Part shown: positions 44,007 through 53,627 of the stretch, piece after piece
Numbering within the stretch: the stretch's first letter is position 1
How the letters are laid out: each line of letters begins with the position of its first letter
From: Methylobacter sp.
GTDB lineage: Bacteria; Pseudomonadota; Gammaproteobacteria; Methylococcales; Methylomonadaceae
Assembly (NCBI GenBank): GCA_026399025.1
Contig: JAPLRU010000056.1
Coordinates: 1 to 55,433, forward strand
Reading direction: 5' to 3'
DNA length: 55,433 nt
Made by a program: the position numbers and the translations under genes
The notes under the pieces: model-generated
Databases searched by the model: none
What the model saw: only the letters and a program-made list of their open reading frames with translations
What the model was told of the DNA's origin: nothing

Positions 44007-46577
44007 ATGTATAAGAACTCAGCTACTTTCGCCTTATCTATCAGCCTGCTTATTGCCGCGCCGTCACCTCGGGCTGGTAATTTACCCGAAAATTACACTG
44101 TACTTGCCGATATTAGGCCTGATTCAACGGCGCAACCACCCCAAAATGCCGCACTGATTGACGGCAGCAAAATGCCGAGTTTTCTGTGGGCTACGCCGGA
44201 GCGTACCGGCAGCGCGGCACGGACCGCCTCAAAAAATAATACTGCTGCGATTATAGAGCACGCCGCGCGTAGACATTTAGTTCGCTATGCAGCGCTTTAT
44301 CAACTTGGCAAAACGGCGCAAGCGAGCGCCAAACTACAGCATATTCATCGTCTTGGCGATAGCGGTTATATCGTAAGTCTCGGGCAACAGGTGAAGGGTG
44401 TCGAGGTCTTTGCGCAACAGATGAATTTATTGCTGGACCGCTCCTTACAGCTGACCGCCATTTCCGGCCATTTAGCGCCGCAGGCGGCTACAGCCAAGGC
44501 AGTGGCGTTCAATTGGAGCGCAATGCAAGCCATTGCAGCGGCCTTCCATGATCTGCATCGGGAATATCTGCCCGCCAAGCAGTTAAAATTGCACAAGCGG
44601 CAAGGGAGCTATCACTGGTACGCCCTGAAAACGGCCTTACCGATGCCGCTAAAACACGATTTGGCCCAACCTGTACGTATCAAAAAAGTCCTGTATCCTC
44701 TGGCTAAGGGCTTGGAGCCCGCTTACTACATCGAACTCAGTACCCAAACTACGGATGGCGGCAACGATAAAGCCCATTTTGCCTATGTTATTTCAGCCGT
44801 AAACGGTGCGTTGTTATCGCGCGGCAATATGACCCGGAACGACACGCCCTTTACTTATCGCGTTTGGGCGGATGAGACCACGACCATGCCTTATGACAAT
44901 CCTTATGGCGATGACGCGTTAACACCTTTAATCACCCGGCCGCTAGTGCCCGTTAGCCGCGTTGTCTCCAACCTGATAACGTTAAGCTGCGGGCCGATCA
45001 GCACTTGCGATCCGTGGTTGCCTGCTGCGGCAACGCAAACCGTCGGCAATAATGTCAATGCTTATGCCGATTTTAATGCTCCCGATGGCTTTAGCAAAGG
45101 CGACCTCCGTGCTAACCAAACCTCGCCTTACGTCTTCGATTACTCGTACAAATTTTATGCGCAGGATAATCTAAACCGCAGCGGACAATTGAAGGCCGCT
45201 ATTGTGCAAGCTTTTTATACCGCCAACTTTATGCATGACTGGCTGTATGATCATGGCTTTGATGAAGCTGGCGGCAATGGACAGAAAAATAACTATGGTC
45301 GGGGCGGCCTAGACGAAGATCGTATGCGCGTTGAAGTCAATGATTTTGGCAAAACGGATAACGCGAATATGACCACCCCGTTGGACGGCGCTTCAGCAAC
45401 CATGCAGCTTTATCCGTGGACGCACGAAGGGCTGAATAAATTGGTCGTGGTTGTCAACGGTAATGAAACCCCCTATGCAGTGACGTCCGCCGAGTTTGGC
45501 CCGTCGAAATTTTTCTTGACCGGTAAAAGAATTGTTTTGGTCGACGATGGCGTACCCACAACGTCCACCGGCGCTGCGGGTGCCGTTACCGACGGCTGTC
45601 AGGCTCCACTGGTCAATGCCGCTGAGTTAGTCGGCGCTATCGCCTTGATAGACAGAGGCGATTGCCGGTTTGTCGATCAAGCAAAGAATGCGCAAAATGC
45701 CGGTGCCGTCGGCGTAATTATCGCCAACAACGTTAATCAAGCATTGAGGGAGTTAGGCGGGAGGGACAACACGATTCATATTCCTGTGCTGGGTATCGAT
45801 CTCTATGTAGGCTTGTCTATAAAGTTGGCCTTATTAAGAGCAACGGTAACGGCGACGATGACACACCGGCATGCGATTAACGGCGCCTTGGACAACACTA
45901 TTGTTATTCATGAGTGGGGACACTTTTTGAGTCAGCGTTTGGTCACCTTGAACAATAATCAAGGCGGCTCCATGGGCGAAGGTTGGAGCGATTTCCTGGC
46001 ACTGCTGGCGATAGTCAAAGAACGGGATCGCGGTGTCGCCGGTAATGAACACTTCCAGGCACCTTACGCAATCGGACAGTATGTGTCATCCGTTCAGCCG
46101 GCCTTATATCCGTTTGGCTTACGCCGCTACCCGTATTCTACCGATCTTCGTAAAAATCCTCTGACCTTCAAACATATCCGCAATGGCGTTGGCCTGCCTA
46201 AAAATGTTCGTGCCGCGCCCGGTACGGATATGAAGGGTACAAACAATTCGGAACTGCATAATAGCGGTGAAGTTTGGGCGTCTATGCTGTGGGAGGCGTA
46301 TACGCTGTTGCTGAACGATAGCGCTAGGCTGTCTTTTAGCGAGGCTCAAAACCGAATGCTCGATTATCTGGTTGCTTCACTAAAACTGACCCCGGTTAAT
46401 CCGACCTTCCTAGATGCGCGCGATGCTTTACTGGCCGTGGTAAAAGTGCGTGACATTGCCGACTATGAGCTTTTTTGGCAAGCGTTCGCTAAGCGGGGCG
46501 CCGGTATAAACGCAAAAGCGCCGGGGAAATATTCAAAAAATCATGTGGGCGTGGTTGAGGATTTCACTGCGCCTTAG
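44007..46577 (+). CDS. M36 (fungalysin-like) metallopeptidase with PA domain
   Basis: 856 residues. Signal peptide of about 23 residues, a propeptide (about 24-300), the M36 catalytic domain interrupted by a PA insert (about 512-577, with GAIALIDRGDCRFVDQA), and HEWGH (635-639) as the zinc site with the third ligand Glu658 in EGWSDF. NFMHDWLYDHGFDEAGGNGQ is the conserved M36 segment before the PA insert. A secreted or periplasmic zinc endopeptidase, presumably extracellular protein breakdown. Monocistronic, with hairpins on both sides. Confidence 0.92.
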   Translation: MYKNSATFALSISLLIAAPSPRAGNLPENYTVLADIRPDSTAQPPQNAALIDGSKMPSFLWATPERTGSAARTASKNNTAAIIEHAARRHLVRYAALYQLGKTAQASAKLQHIHRLGDSGYIVSLGQQVKGVEVFAQQMNLLLDRSLQLTAISGHLAPQAATAKAVAFNWSAMQAIAAAFHDLHREYLPAKQLKLHKRQGSYHWYALKTALPMPLKHDLAQPVRIKKVLYPLAKGLEPAYYIELSTQTTDGGNDKAHFAYVISAVNGALLSRGNMTRNDTPFTYRVWADETTTMPYDNPYGDDALTPLITRPLVPVSRVVSNLITLSCGPISTCDPWLPAAATQTVGNNVNAYADFNAPDGFSKGDLRANQTSPYVFDYSYKFYAQDNLNRSGQLKAAIVQAFYTANFMHDWLYDHGFDEAGGNGQKNNYGRGGLDEDRMRVEVNDFGKTDNANMTTPLDGASATMQLYPWTHEGLNKLVVVVNGNETPYAVTSAEFGPSKFFLTGKRIVLVDDGVPTTSTGAAGAVTDGCQAPLVNAAELVGAIALIDRGDCRFVDQAKNAQNAGAVGVIIANNVNQALRELGGRDNTIHIPVLGIDLYVGLSIKLALLRATVTATMTHRHAINGALDNTIVIHEWGHFLSQRLVTLNNNQGGSMGEGWSDFLALLAIVKERDRGVAGNEHFQAPYAIGQYVSSVQPALYPFGLRRYPYSTDLRKNPLTFKHIRNGVGLPKNVRAAPGTDMKGTNNSELHNSGEVWASMLWEAYTLLLNDSARLSFSEAQNRMLDYLVASLKLTPVNPTFLDARDALLAVVKVRDIADYELFWQAFAKRGAGINAKAPGKYSKNHVGVVEDFTAP

Positions 46578-46652
46578 CCTATGAAGATGCAGTCTTTACT
46601 CAGGAACGGTTCGGCCGGCTGAGCAAAGTCAAGGCCGTTAAACTAAAGAAGC

Positions 46653-46697
46653 CACCACGAAGACCCTTTTTGTGCTCTTCGTGGTGATGGTTTTTTT
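46653..46697 (+). terminator. Terminator-like hairpin after the metallopeptidase
   Basis: CACCACGAAG (46653-46662) and CTTCGTGGTG (46677-46686) form a 10-bp stem, followed by ATGG and seven T. It belongs to the CACCACGAAGG repeat family. Confidence 0.6.
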
Positions 46698-46797
46698 AAA
46701 AATGAAATGTGCAGAATTATAACGATGTATTACAAGTTAGGCGGATTCTCGAGTATTGATTTGCTAAACTCCGTTTAGGCCCATCCCAAGAATTAAC

Positions 46798-47193
46798 TTA
46801 TTTTTTAGTGAAATACATATAAGTTCCGTACTTATTGTCTTTAAGCACCATTGCCGTATCGGTTTTTTCCACTAAAGAATAAACGTCGTATTTGCCCGCT
46901 CTGCCCAATATGCTGACTTTTAAAGTACCGTCTTCAACAACATAATCAACCGCGGGCGCGTCATAAGGGTTGCCTCTTACTTGAGGAATATCTTTTTGGG
47001 TCAGTTGATTGTTATTAAGCACCCACGTCATGCCCATCGGTTTTTTTTCAGTGTCTTCCGGCGATTTTTTGGTATATTCCAGAAACCAGCTACCGAGAAT
47101 ATCTTTATCGGAATTAAGGGTATCGGCGTATACAGCCGCGCTTGATAAGCCAAACAACAAAGACGCCGCAACTAATAGATTAATTTTTTTCAT
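46798..47193 (-). CDS. Small secreted protein, possible lipocalin-like fold
   Basis: 131 residues from the ATG at 47193 (AGGA upstream), which gives a clean Sec signal peptide (MKKINLLVAASLLFGLSS to AVYA-D). The mature part (ILGSWFLEYTKK, MTWVLNNNQL, GTYMYFTKK) is beta-rich and begins with the G-x-W of lipocalin-like proteins. No family assigned. Confidence 0.7.
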   Translation of the reverse strand: MKKINLLVAASLLFGLSSAAVYADTLNSDKDILGSWFLEYTKKSPEDTEKKPMGMTWVLNNNQLTQKDIPQVRGNPYDAPAVDYVVEDGTLKVSILGRAGKYDVYSLVEKTDTAMVLKDNKYGTYMYFTKK

Positions 47194-47394
47194 TATTTTT
47201 TCCTGGGTTAAGAAGCCGAAGATATAAACCACTATTTAACGATAGCGGGGCTATTGTACAAGAAACTCTCCTTTTAACGATAATTTATAGGGGATTTCCG
47301 TTCATGCCGTTTTTGGCTTTAAAAAAATCGGAAAATAGAACGCAGATGGCACCGCTACAGACTGTCTCCACGTTCTATTTATACTAGCGAGCGG

Positions 47395-48435
47395 TTATAC
47401 GGAACTATTGATGCCCTTATCAACTTCGGTTATGCCCAGCCATTTTTGTAATAAGTTGTGATGGCTCCGTTCGTCGCCGTAACCCATTCGGAGCATTTCA
47501 TTTTTTGCTTCCAACCAATCCCGAAGTTCATGACCTGGATAAAAACCGCGTTTTTCGGCTTTGTAATAAGCGGCTTCGGCGATCATCGTTTCAAGACTCA
47601 CCGCGGCTTTATCGGACGATCTGTGGGGCATGGTAAAACCGAATTTCAGCAGATTGACAAAGTCTTGCGGCGAGCTTTTTTTAATCCCTATGGCCTCGGG
47701 TTCCAGCTCCGCCAAAGTACCGAACAAACGATCCCATACCGACAAAACCGTGCCGTAATTACGGTCATGTTCATTACGCTGAACTGAGTGATGAACCCGG
47801 TGCAGGTAAGGTGTAATGATGACTCGGCCCAAGAGCTTTTCAGCTTTTAATGAAATATTAGCGTGATGCAGCAGGGTGAAAAAGACAATGATCGCCTCAT
47901 TCACCAGCAACCATGTGTCCTGTATGCCTAAAACCATCACTAATAACGCCTTTATCAGGTTGATGATGACAAGCTCCGGAAAGTGAATGCGAAATGCAGT
48001 TGAAACATTCAAATAAGGATCGTTGTGATGCACCTTATGAAACATCCACAAACAGTCAAAGCTATGGCTGGCTTTATGCAGCAGATACAGCAGCAAATCA
48101 ATCGCTAAAAACGAAAGCACGGCTTTCAAGACCGGGCTGGAGATAGCGCTAAGCAGTCCCGTACCTGCGTATTGGCCGGCCAAACTTAACAGTGACGGAA
48201 GCGGCAATAACGACATCGCGACACTGTTAAAAATGAACAGTCCGATATTGGTCCGGTAGGACTGGCGCAACCGGTTGGCGAGCCAATCTTTTCTGGGCTC
48301 GTAAAACTCAAGAATCAAAAACAGAGCGAAAAACAGGCACAAAATATAAGCTGCCACCCCTTCTGCCGATATATTGATGAGCCAGGTTAGATAGGATTGA
48401 GCTAAGTCGGTTAGGAATTTAAATTCGTTTAACAT
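47395..48435 (-). CDS. Sterol desaturase / fatty acid hydroxylase family protein with DUF2934-like tail
   Basis: 346 residues. Several helices and the His clusters of the di-iron family: LHKASH, FHKVHHND, LHHANI and HRVHHS. It uses O2 to hydroxylate or desaturate a lipid; the substrate is unknown. The C-terminus (AYYKAEKRGFYPGHELRDWL, then EAKNEM) looks like the DUF2934 motif, an unusual attachment for this family. Methylococcales make sterols and hopanoids, so a membrane lipid role is plausible. Confidence 0.85.
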   Translation of the reverse strand: MLNEFKFLTDLAQSYLTWLINISAEGVAAYILCLFFALFLILEFYEPRKDWLANRLRQSYRTNIGLFIFNSVAMSLLPLPSLLSLAGQYAGTGLLSAISSPVLKAVLSFLAIDLLLYLLHKASHSFDCLWMFHKVHHNDPYLNVSTAFRIHFPELVIINLIKALLVMVLGIQDTWLLVNEAIIVFFTLLHHANISLKAEKLLGRVIITPYLHRVHHSVQRNEHDRNYGTVLSVWDRLFGTLAELEPEAIGIKKSSPQDFVNLLKFGFTMPHRSSDKAAVSLETMIAEAAYYKAEKRGFYPGHELRDWLEAKNEMLRMGYGDERSHHNLLQKWLGITEVDKGINSSV

Positions 48436-48532
48436 TATCGTCTCCTTTTATTACAGCACTGACGAAATTATTAGAACAAAGTTATCTTAACTGGGAATTA
48501 TTGAAAGTTGTTGGCAAATATAGAGCACTGAA

Positions 48533-48648
48533 TTGATTGAGCGACATGACAGCTACCCATTCAATCTGAGGCAAATTGGAGTGCAGGCTTTGCCTGCTTG
48601 CAGGCAAAGCCTGCACTCCGGATGCCTGGATTAATGTCGCTTAATCAA
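48533..48648. mobile_element. 116-bp inverted-repeat-bounded element with inner hairpin
   Basis: Outer arms 48533-48547 and 48634-48648 (TTGATTGAGCGACAT versus TTGATTAAGCGACAT read inverted, 14 of 15). Inside, 48578-48596 and 48601-48619 form a perfect 19-bp stem starting GGAGTGCAGGCTTTGCCTG. No coding capacity. The layout repeats that of 25148-25279 with unrelated sequence. Confidence 0.55.
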
Positions 48649-48889
48649 CGATAGCATCTATAATGCGGCGAGTCTTACTGTCTTTAAAGCGTTGTCGGTT
48701 GACCGATAGTACGCATTAAACCCCCTAATGTCAGGGCATTTGGCTGCTAAGAAGGAAGCCTTTCCGTCGCTATAAAGACGGTTTGACTCGGACGCTATTT
48801 TAAAAAAAATGCGATGCTTGCTCAAGTCTTCGTCCGGTCGAAGAGCGTATCCCCCTATCAAGGGTTCCGCGCTCGTTCCCAAGCTGGAA

Positions 48890-49064
48890 AGACTGTGAAT
48901 GCATTATCAAAATCAGTTTAAAAACCTATTCACCACGAAGGATATAACTTCGTGTTCTTCATGTCTCGGCAACTGCTCCTGCGTTGCCCTACCTCCTGCG
49001 TCCATACAAGTCGTTCGTGGTGAATGCTTTTGCTTTTGTTCTAAAACGAATATTTTCACATTCT
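48890..49064. mobile_element. Diverged relative of the MITE-like element at 16802
   Basis: Ends AGACTGTGAATGCATT (48890-48905) and AATATTTTCACATTCT (49049-49064) correspond to the termini at 16803 and 16963. The interior shares TTCACCACGAAGG and TTCTAAAACGAATA. It sits between the halves GTTCCCAAGCT and AGCTTGAGAAC of a different palindrome. Confidence 0.7.
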
Positions 49065-49110
49065 CTCCAGCTTGAGAACGAGCGAGTGGATGGCTCGCCT
49101 AAAGCTATGT

Positions 49111-52100
49111 CTAATCAGCGGCGTCAGTAGTTAGCTTGCCGATCGAATAGTGCTTACACTGCGCATAAAGCGCCGGAATAACGATCAGCGTCAACAGCGT
49201 CGACGACACCATGCCGCCCACCATCGGCGCGGCGATACGGCGCATGACTTCCGAGCCGGTGCCGGTGCTCCATAATATCGGCAAAAGCCCGGCCATGATC
49301 GCGGTCACAGTCATTATTTTCGGCCGCAAGCGTTCCGCCGCGCCATCCATTAATGCACTGTAAAGATCGTCCTCGGTGAAAGCCCGCTGTTGTTCCAGGC
49401 ATTGCCGCTGCTTTTCCCGAAAGGCTTGATCCAGGTACATCAACATCACTACGCCGGTTTCGGCGGCAACTCCCGCCAACGCGATGAAACCGACGCCGAC
49501 CGCCACGCTGACGTTGTATTCCAGAAACCACAACAGCCAGACGCCGCCGACCAAAGCGAACGGCACCGACAACATCACAATCAGCGTCTCGGTCAAACGA
49601 CTAAAGTTAAGATAAAGCAGCAGGAAAATAATGCACAGCGTTAACGGTACCACCAGTTGCAGACGCTGTTTGGCGCGTTCCATATATTCGAATTGACCGC
49701 TCCAGGCGATGTAATAACCGGCCGGAAACTTGACCGCTTGCTGCACCGCCTGCTTGGCATCCTGCACATAACCGCCGATGTCGCGCCCGCGCATGTCGAC
49801 ATAGATATAAACCGACAACAACGCGTTCTCGGTGCGTATTGCCGGTGGGCCTTTGTTTAAACTCAACTCGGCCAATTGCCCCAACGGAATCACCGCGCCG
49901 CCGGGCACCGGCACCAACACATGTTCGCCGATGGCTTGCGGGCTGTCGCGCAGCTCGCGCGGATAGCGCACGATCACGGCAAAACGTTCGCGCCCTTCGA
50001 CCATCGTGGTGACGGTTTCGCCGCCGACGGCGGTGGCGATAATATCCTGCACGTCGCCGACCAATAAGCCATAGCGAGCCAAGGTTTCGTAGTTCGGCAC
50101 GATGTCCAGGTAAAAACCGCCGGTCACGCGTTCGGCGTAGGCGCTGGTAGTGCCGGGGACGGTAAGCACGACTTGCTCTATTTGTTGCGCCAAGCCTTCC
50201 ATTTCGGCCAGATTTTTACCGAACAGTTTGATGCCGATAGGCGTGCGGATACCGGTCGCCAACATATCGATACGGTTCTTGATCGGCATGGTCCAGGCAT
50301 TGCTGACGCCGGGAATTTGCAGCGCCTTATCCATCTCGGCAATCAGCTTGTCGACGGTCATGCCGGGCCGCCAAGCCGATTCGGGCTTTAGATTGATCAA
50401 GGTTTCGGACATCTCCAGCGGCGCGGAATCGGTGGCGGTCAGCGCCCGCCCGGCTTTACCGAACACCGATTCGACCTCGGGAAAGCGCTCGATAATGCGA
50501 TCCTGGGTTTGCAGCAATTCGGCGGCTTTGGTGACCGACAGGCCGGGCAAGGTTTGCGGCATGAATAACAAAGTGCCTTCATTCAGCGTCGGCATGAATT
50601 CGCCGCCCAACTGCGAAGCCGGATACCAACTTGCTCCGAGTATCAGCAGCGCTAAAGCGAGCGTCAGTTTTTTATAATGCATGACCCAAGTAATAACCGG
50701 GCGATAAATCCAGATTAAAACCCGGTTGATCGGATTATGGTGCTCGGGCAGGATTTTTCCGCGTACAAACAACGACATCAATACCGGCACCAGCGTGACC
50801 GACAGCAAGGCCGCGCCCGCCATCGCGAAAGTCTTGGTATAAGCCAGCGGATGGAACAAGCGGCCTTCCTGGGCTTCCAACGCAAACACCGGCAGGAACG
50901 AGACCGTAATAATCAGCAAACTGAAAAACAGCGGCGGCCCGACTTCCTTGCAGGCATTGAGCAGGATTTCGGCGCGCGGCAGGCGGTTTGCATCGCGTTC
51001 CAGGTGCTTGTGCGTGTTCTCGATCATCACAATAGCGGCATCGACCATCGCGCCAATCGCAATCGCAATGCCGCCCAAGCTCATAATATTGGAATTCATG
51101 CCCAGCGCTTGCATGATGATGAAAGCGATCAACACGCCGACCGGCAGCATCAAAATCGCCACCAGCGCGCTACGCAAATGCAATAAAAACAATACGCAAA
51201 CTGCGGCGACCACCGCGCTTTCTTCCAATAAGGTATGGCGCAAATTATCAATCGCGCGGTGAATCAGCTCGGAGCGGTCGTAAACCGTTTGCACTCTGAC
51301 CCCGGCAGGCAAACCGGCGGTAATTTCGTGCAATCTATCTTTCACATGGCTGATGACTTCCAAGGCGTTCTGGCCGTAACGCGCCAGCGCAATGCCCGAA
51401 ACCGCTTCGCCTTCGCCGTTCCATTCGGTGATGCCGCGGCGCTCGTCGGGAACCAGTTCGACCCGCGCCACATCGCGCACTAAAACCGGAATGCCGTTTT
51501 CGACTTTCAGCACCAGCCGTTGCAAATCCGCCTGGCCGCGCAAATAACCGTGACCGCGCACCATGTATTCGGTTTCGGCAAGCTCGATAACGCGTCCGCC
51601 GACGTCGCGGTTGCCGTTGCGAATGGTCTCGCTGAGGTCGCGTAAAGAAATACCGTAAGCTTGCAGTTTATGCGGATCGACGGTGACTTGGTATTGCTGG
51701 ACAAAACCGCCGATGCTGGCGATTTCGGCGACGCCTTTGGCTTTGGTTAATTGGTAGCGCACAAACCAGTCTTGCAAGGTGCGCAATTCGGCCAGCGAAT
51801 AATTTTTCGCCAGCAAGGCGTACTGGTAAACCCAGCCGACCCCGGTGGCGTCAGGACCCAATTTCGGTTTTACGCTGGACGGCAGGCTTCCGGTCAGCGT
51901 GGTCAGGTATTCCAAAACCCGCGACCGCGCCCAGTAAATATCGGTGCCGTCCTCAAAAATGACATAGACGAAAGACGCGCCGAAAAAAGAAAAACCGCGC
52001 ACCACTTTCGAACGCGGCACGCTCAGCATGGCGGTGGTCAACGGATAAGTCACTTGGTCCTCGACCACTTGCGGCGCTTGTCCGGGGTATTCGCTGTAAA

Positions 52101-52245
52101 CGATCACTTGCGCATCGGATAAATCGGGCAGCGCATCCAACGGCATTTGCGACAATGCATAAATCCCGCCGATGATAATAGTGAAGGTTGCCAGCAGCAC
52201 TAAAAACACGTTGCGTAGTGACCAGGCAATAATATGATTCAACAT
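49111..52245 (-). CDS. cusA: Cu(I)/Ag(I) efflux RND transporter CusA
   Basis: 1044 residues, twelve-helix RND pump that uses the proton gradient to export Cu/Ag from the periplasm. DALPDLSDAQVIVYSEYPGQ, the proton-path GGIAIAIGAMVDAAIVMIEN (TM4 Asp), and the three Met sites equivalent by eye to E. coli CusA Met573, Met623 and Met672 (LLFMPQTLPG, DSAPLEMSETL, NRIDMLATG) are present, marking the copper/silver subgroup rather than CzcA. Two bases after cusB. Confidence 0.95.
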   Translation of the reverse strand: MLNHIIAWSLRNVFLVLLATFTIIIGGIYALSQMPLDALPDLSDAQVIVYSEYPGQAPQVVEDQVTYPLTTAMLSVPRSKVVRGFSFFGASFVYVIFEDGTDIYWARSRVLEYLTTLTGSLPSSVKPKLGPDATGVGWVYQYALLAKNYSLAELRTLQDWFVRYQLTKAKGVAEIASIGGFVQQYQVTVDPHKLQAYGISLRDLSETIRNGNRDVGGRVIELAETEYMVRGHGYLRGQADLQRLVLKVENGIPVLVRDVARVELVPDERRGITEWNGEGEAVSGIALARYGQNALEVISHVKDRLHEITAGLPAGVRVQTVYDRSELIHRAIDNLRHTLLEESAVVAAVCVLFLLHLRSALVAILMLPVGVLIAFIIMQALGMNSNIMSLGGIAIAIGAMVDAAIVMIENTHKHLERDANRLPRAEILLNACKEVGPPLFFSLLIITVSFLPVFALEAQEGRLFHPLAYTKTFAMAGAALLSVTLVPVLMSLFVRGKILPEHHNPINRVLIWIYRPVITWVMHYKKLTLALALLILGASWYPASQLGGEFMPTLNEGTLLFMPQTLPGLSVTKAAELLQTQDRIIERFPEVESVFGKAGRALTATDSAPLEMSETLINLKPESAWRPGMTVDKLIAEMDKALQIPGVSNAWTMPIKNRIDMLATGIRTPIGIKLFGKNLAEMEGLAQQIEQVVLTVPGTTSAYAERVTGGFYLDIVPNYETLARYGLLVGDVQDIIATAVGGETVTTMVEGRERFAVIVRYPRELRDSPQAIGEHVLVPVPGGAVIPLGQLAELSLNKGPPAIRTENALLSVYIYVDMRGRDIGGYVQDAKQAVQQAVKFPAGYYIAWSGQFEYMERAKQRLQLVVPLTLCIIFLLLYLNFSRLTETLIVMLSVPFALVGGVWLLWFLEYNVSVAVGVGFIALAGVAAETGVVMLMYLDQAFREKQRQCLEQQRAFTEDDLYSALMDGAAERLRPKIMTVTAIMAGLLPILWSTGTGSEVMRRIAAPMVGGMVSSTLLTLIVIPALYAQCKHYSIGKLTTDAAD

Positions 52246-52247
52246 GG

Positions 52248-53627
52248 CTAAGGGTCTCCATGCGTATCGGTAGTAGCCAAGCCGTCCAAAGCAGACTTCA
52301 AGTTGCTCTCGGCATCGATCAGGAAATTGGCGCGGGTTACCACTTCATCGCCCGCGTTCAGTCCCGCCAGAACTTCCCAATAGCCGTCGGCTTGCCGCCC
52401 CAGTTTCACCACATGCGGCTCGAACCGGCCTTCGGCTTTTTGCACTAAAACCACTTGCCGGGCGCCGCTGTCGATGACCGCCGAATCCGGTACCGCTAAA
52501 CAGGCGGCCTTGTCCGTCAATGCGGCCAAGGTCACGCTGCCGTACAGTCCGGGCTTTAACAAACTTTCCGTATTGGGTAACTCGACACGCACTTTGACGG
52601 TCCGGGTTTCGGCGGTTAGCGTCGGGTAAATGAACTCGACCTTGCCGCTGAACAGCTTGTCCGGGTAAGCGTTAATATGCACTTGCGCGACTTGGCCCAA
52701 ATTCACTCCACCGATGTCTTGCTCGAATACCTCGATGATGAGCCACACCGTGCTTAAATCGGCGATACGAAACAGCAATTCGCCGGGCATGAAACGCATG
52801 CCTTGTTGCGCCGGTTTTTCCAGCACCACGCCGGTGGCCGGCGACTGCAACGGCAAAGTATCCAACGCTTGTTCCCGGCTTTGTAAACGCTGCAAGGTTG
52901 CCGGGGCAATGTCCCAGTAATGCAGGCGTTGCAACGCGTTATCGGCCAATTGCTTGGCGGTACCGCGCGCTTGGGCACTGCCTTGTTGCAGCGCTTGTTG
53001 TCCTTGTCGGGCGATTAAATATTCCTGTTGAGCGGTCATCAGCTCCGGGCTATAGACTTCAAGCAAGGGCTGGCCGCGCTTGACGGCTAGCCCGGTGGCG
53101 TTCACATACAAACGCGAAATCCAGCCTTCGAACTTGGCGGTCACCGCGTGAATGCGGCGTTCGTCGGCCTGAATGCCGCCCAGCGCACGAATACTGCGGG
53201 TTAATGTGCGTGTTGCCAGGATTTCCGTGCTAACACCCAGTTTTTGGATTTTTTCCGGACTGATTTGAATTTGTCCGGCACCGGCAGGCTCTTTTTCATA
53301 GACCGGAACATAGTTCATGCCCATTTCATCTTTTTTCGGCACCGGCGAGGTATCCGCCGCGCCCATCGGATGCCGGTAATACAGGATTTTCCCCGATTCC
53401 GGCGCGGCTACGGTCGGCTGTTCCGCGTAAACCGGCACATAGTCCATGCCCATTTCGTCTTTTGCCGGAGTCATCGAAGTGACTTTGGGATTCATCGGAT
53501 GGCGATAATACAGCGGCTTTTTTTCGCCGACTGTGGCAGGATTTTGCGGACTATTTAATCGGCCCGCCCAAAAGCCCAAAGCTAAGCCTAGCGCCAACAT
53601 CAAAGCGGCCAAAATAGTTTTAATCAT
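52248..53627 (-). CDS. cusB: CusB-like periplasmic adaptor with two heavy-metal-binding domains
   Basis: 459 residues. An N-terminal helix anchors it, then two copies of the small YHS-like heavy-metal-binding domain (39-67 with YYRHPMNPKV and DEMGMDYVPVY; 82-110 with YYRHPMGAAD and DEMGMNYVPVY), then barrel-sandwich and beta-barrel adaptor domains. It links CusA to the outer-membrane channel. The domain usually occurs once; the duplication may add metal capacity. Overlaps the cusC 3' end by 8 bases. Confidence 0.92.
   Translation of the reverse strand: MIKTILAALMLALGLALGFWAGRLNSPQNPATVGEKKPLYYRHPMNPKVTSMTPAKDEMGMDYVPVYAEQPTVAAPESGKILYYRHPMGAADTSPVPKKDEMGMNYVPVYEKEPAGAGQIQISPEKIQKLGVSTEILATRTLTRSIRALGGIQADERRIHAVTAKFEGWISRLYVNATGLAVKRGQPLLEVYSPELMTAQQEYLIARQGQQALQQGSAQARGTAKQLADNALQRLHYWDIAPATLQRLQSREQALDTLPLQSPATGVVLEKPAQQGMRFMPGELLFRIADLSTVWLIIEVFEQDIGGVNLGQVAQVHINAYPDKLFSGKVEFIYPTLTAETRTVKVRVELPNTESLLKPGLYGSVTLAALTDKAACLAVPDSAVIDSGARQVVLVQKAEGRFEPHVVKLGRQADGYWEVLAGLNAGDEVVTRANFLIDAESNLKSALDGLATTDTHGDP

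Larger units (their letters stand above)
48436..49110. other. Gene-free stretch with two small mobile-like elements
   Basis: It holds the nested element 48533-48648 and the MITE-like relative 48890-49064. A 74-codon frame on the minus strand (48658-48882) runs into the palindrome and has no recognisable product. Confidence 0.55.

Noticed and set aside
48658-48882. 74-codon minus-strand ORF
   Set aside because: TTG start lies within a palindrome, no ribosome binding site, no family; possibly degraded coding DNA but not supportable.
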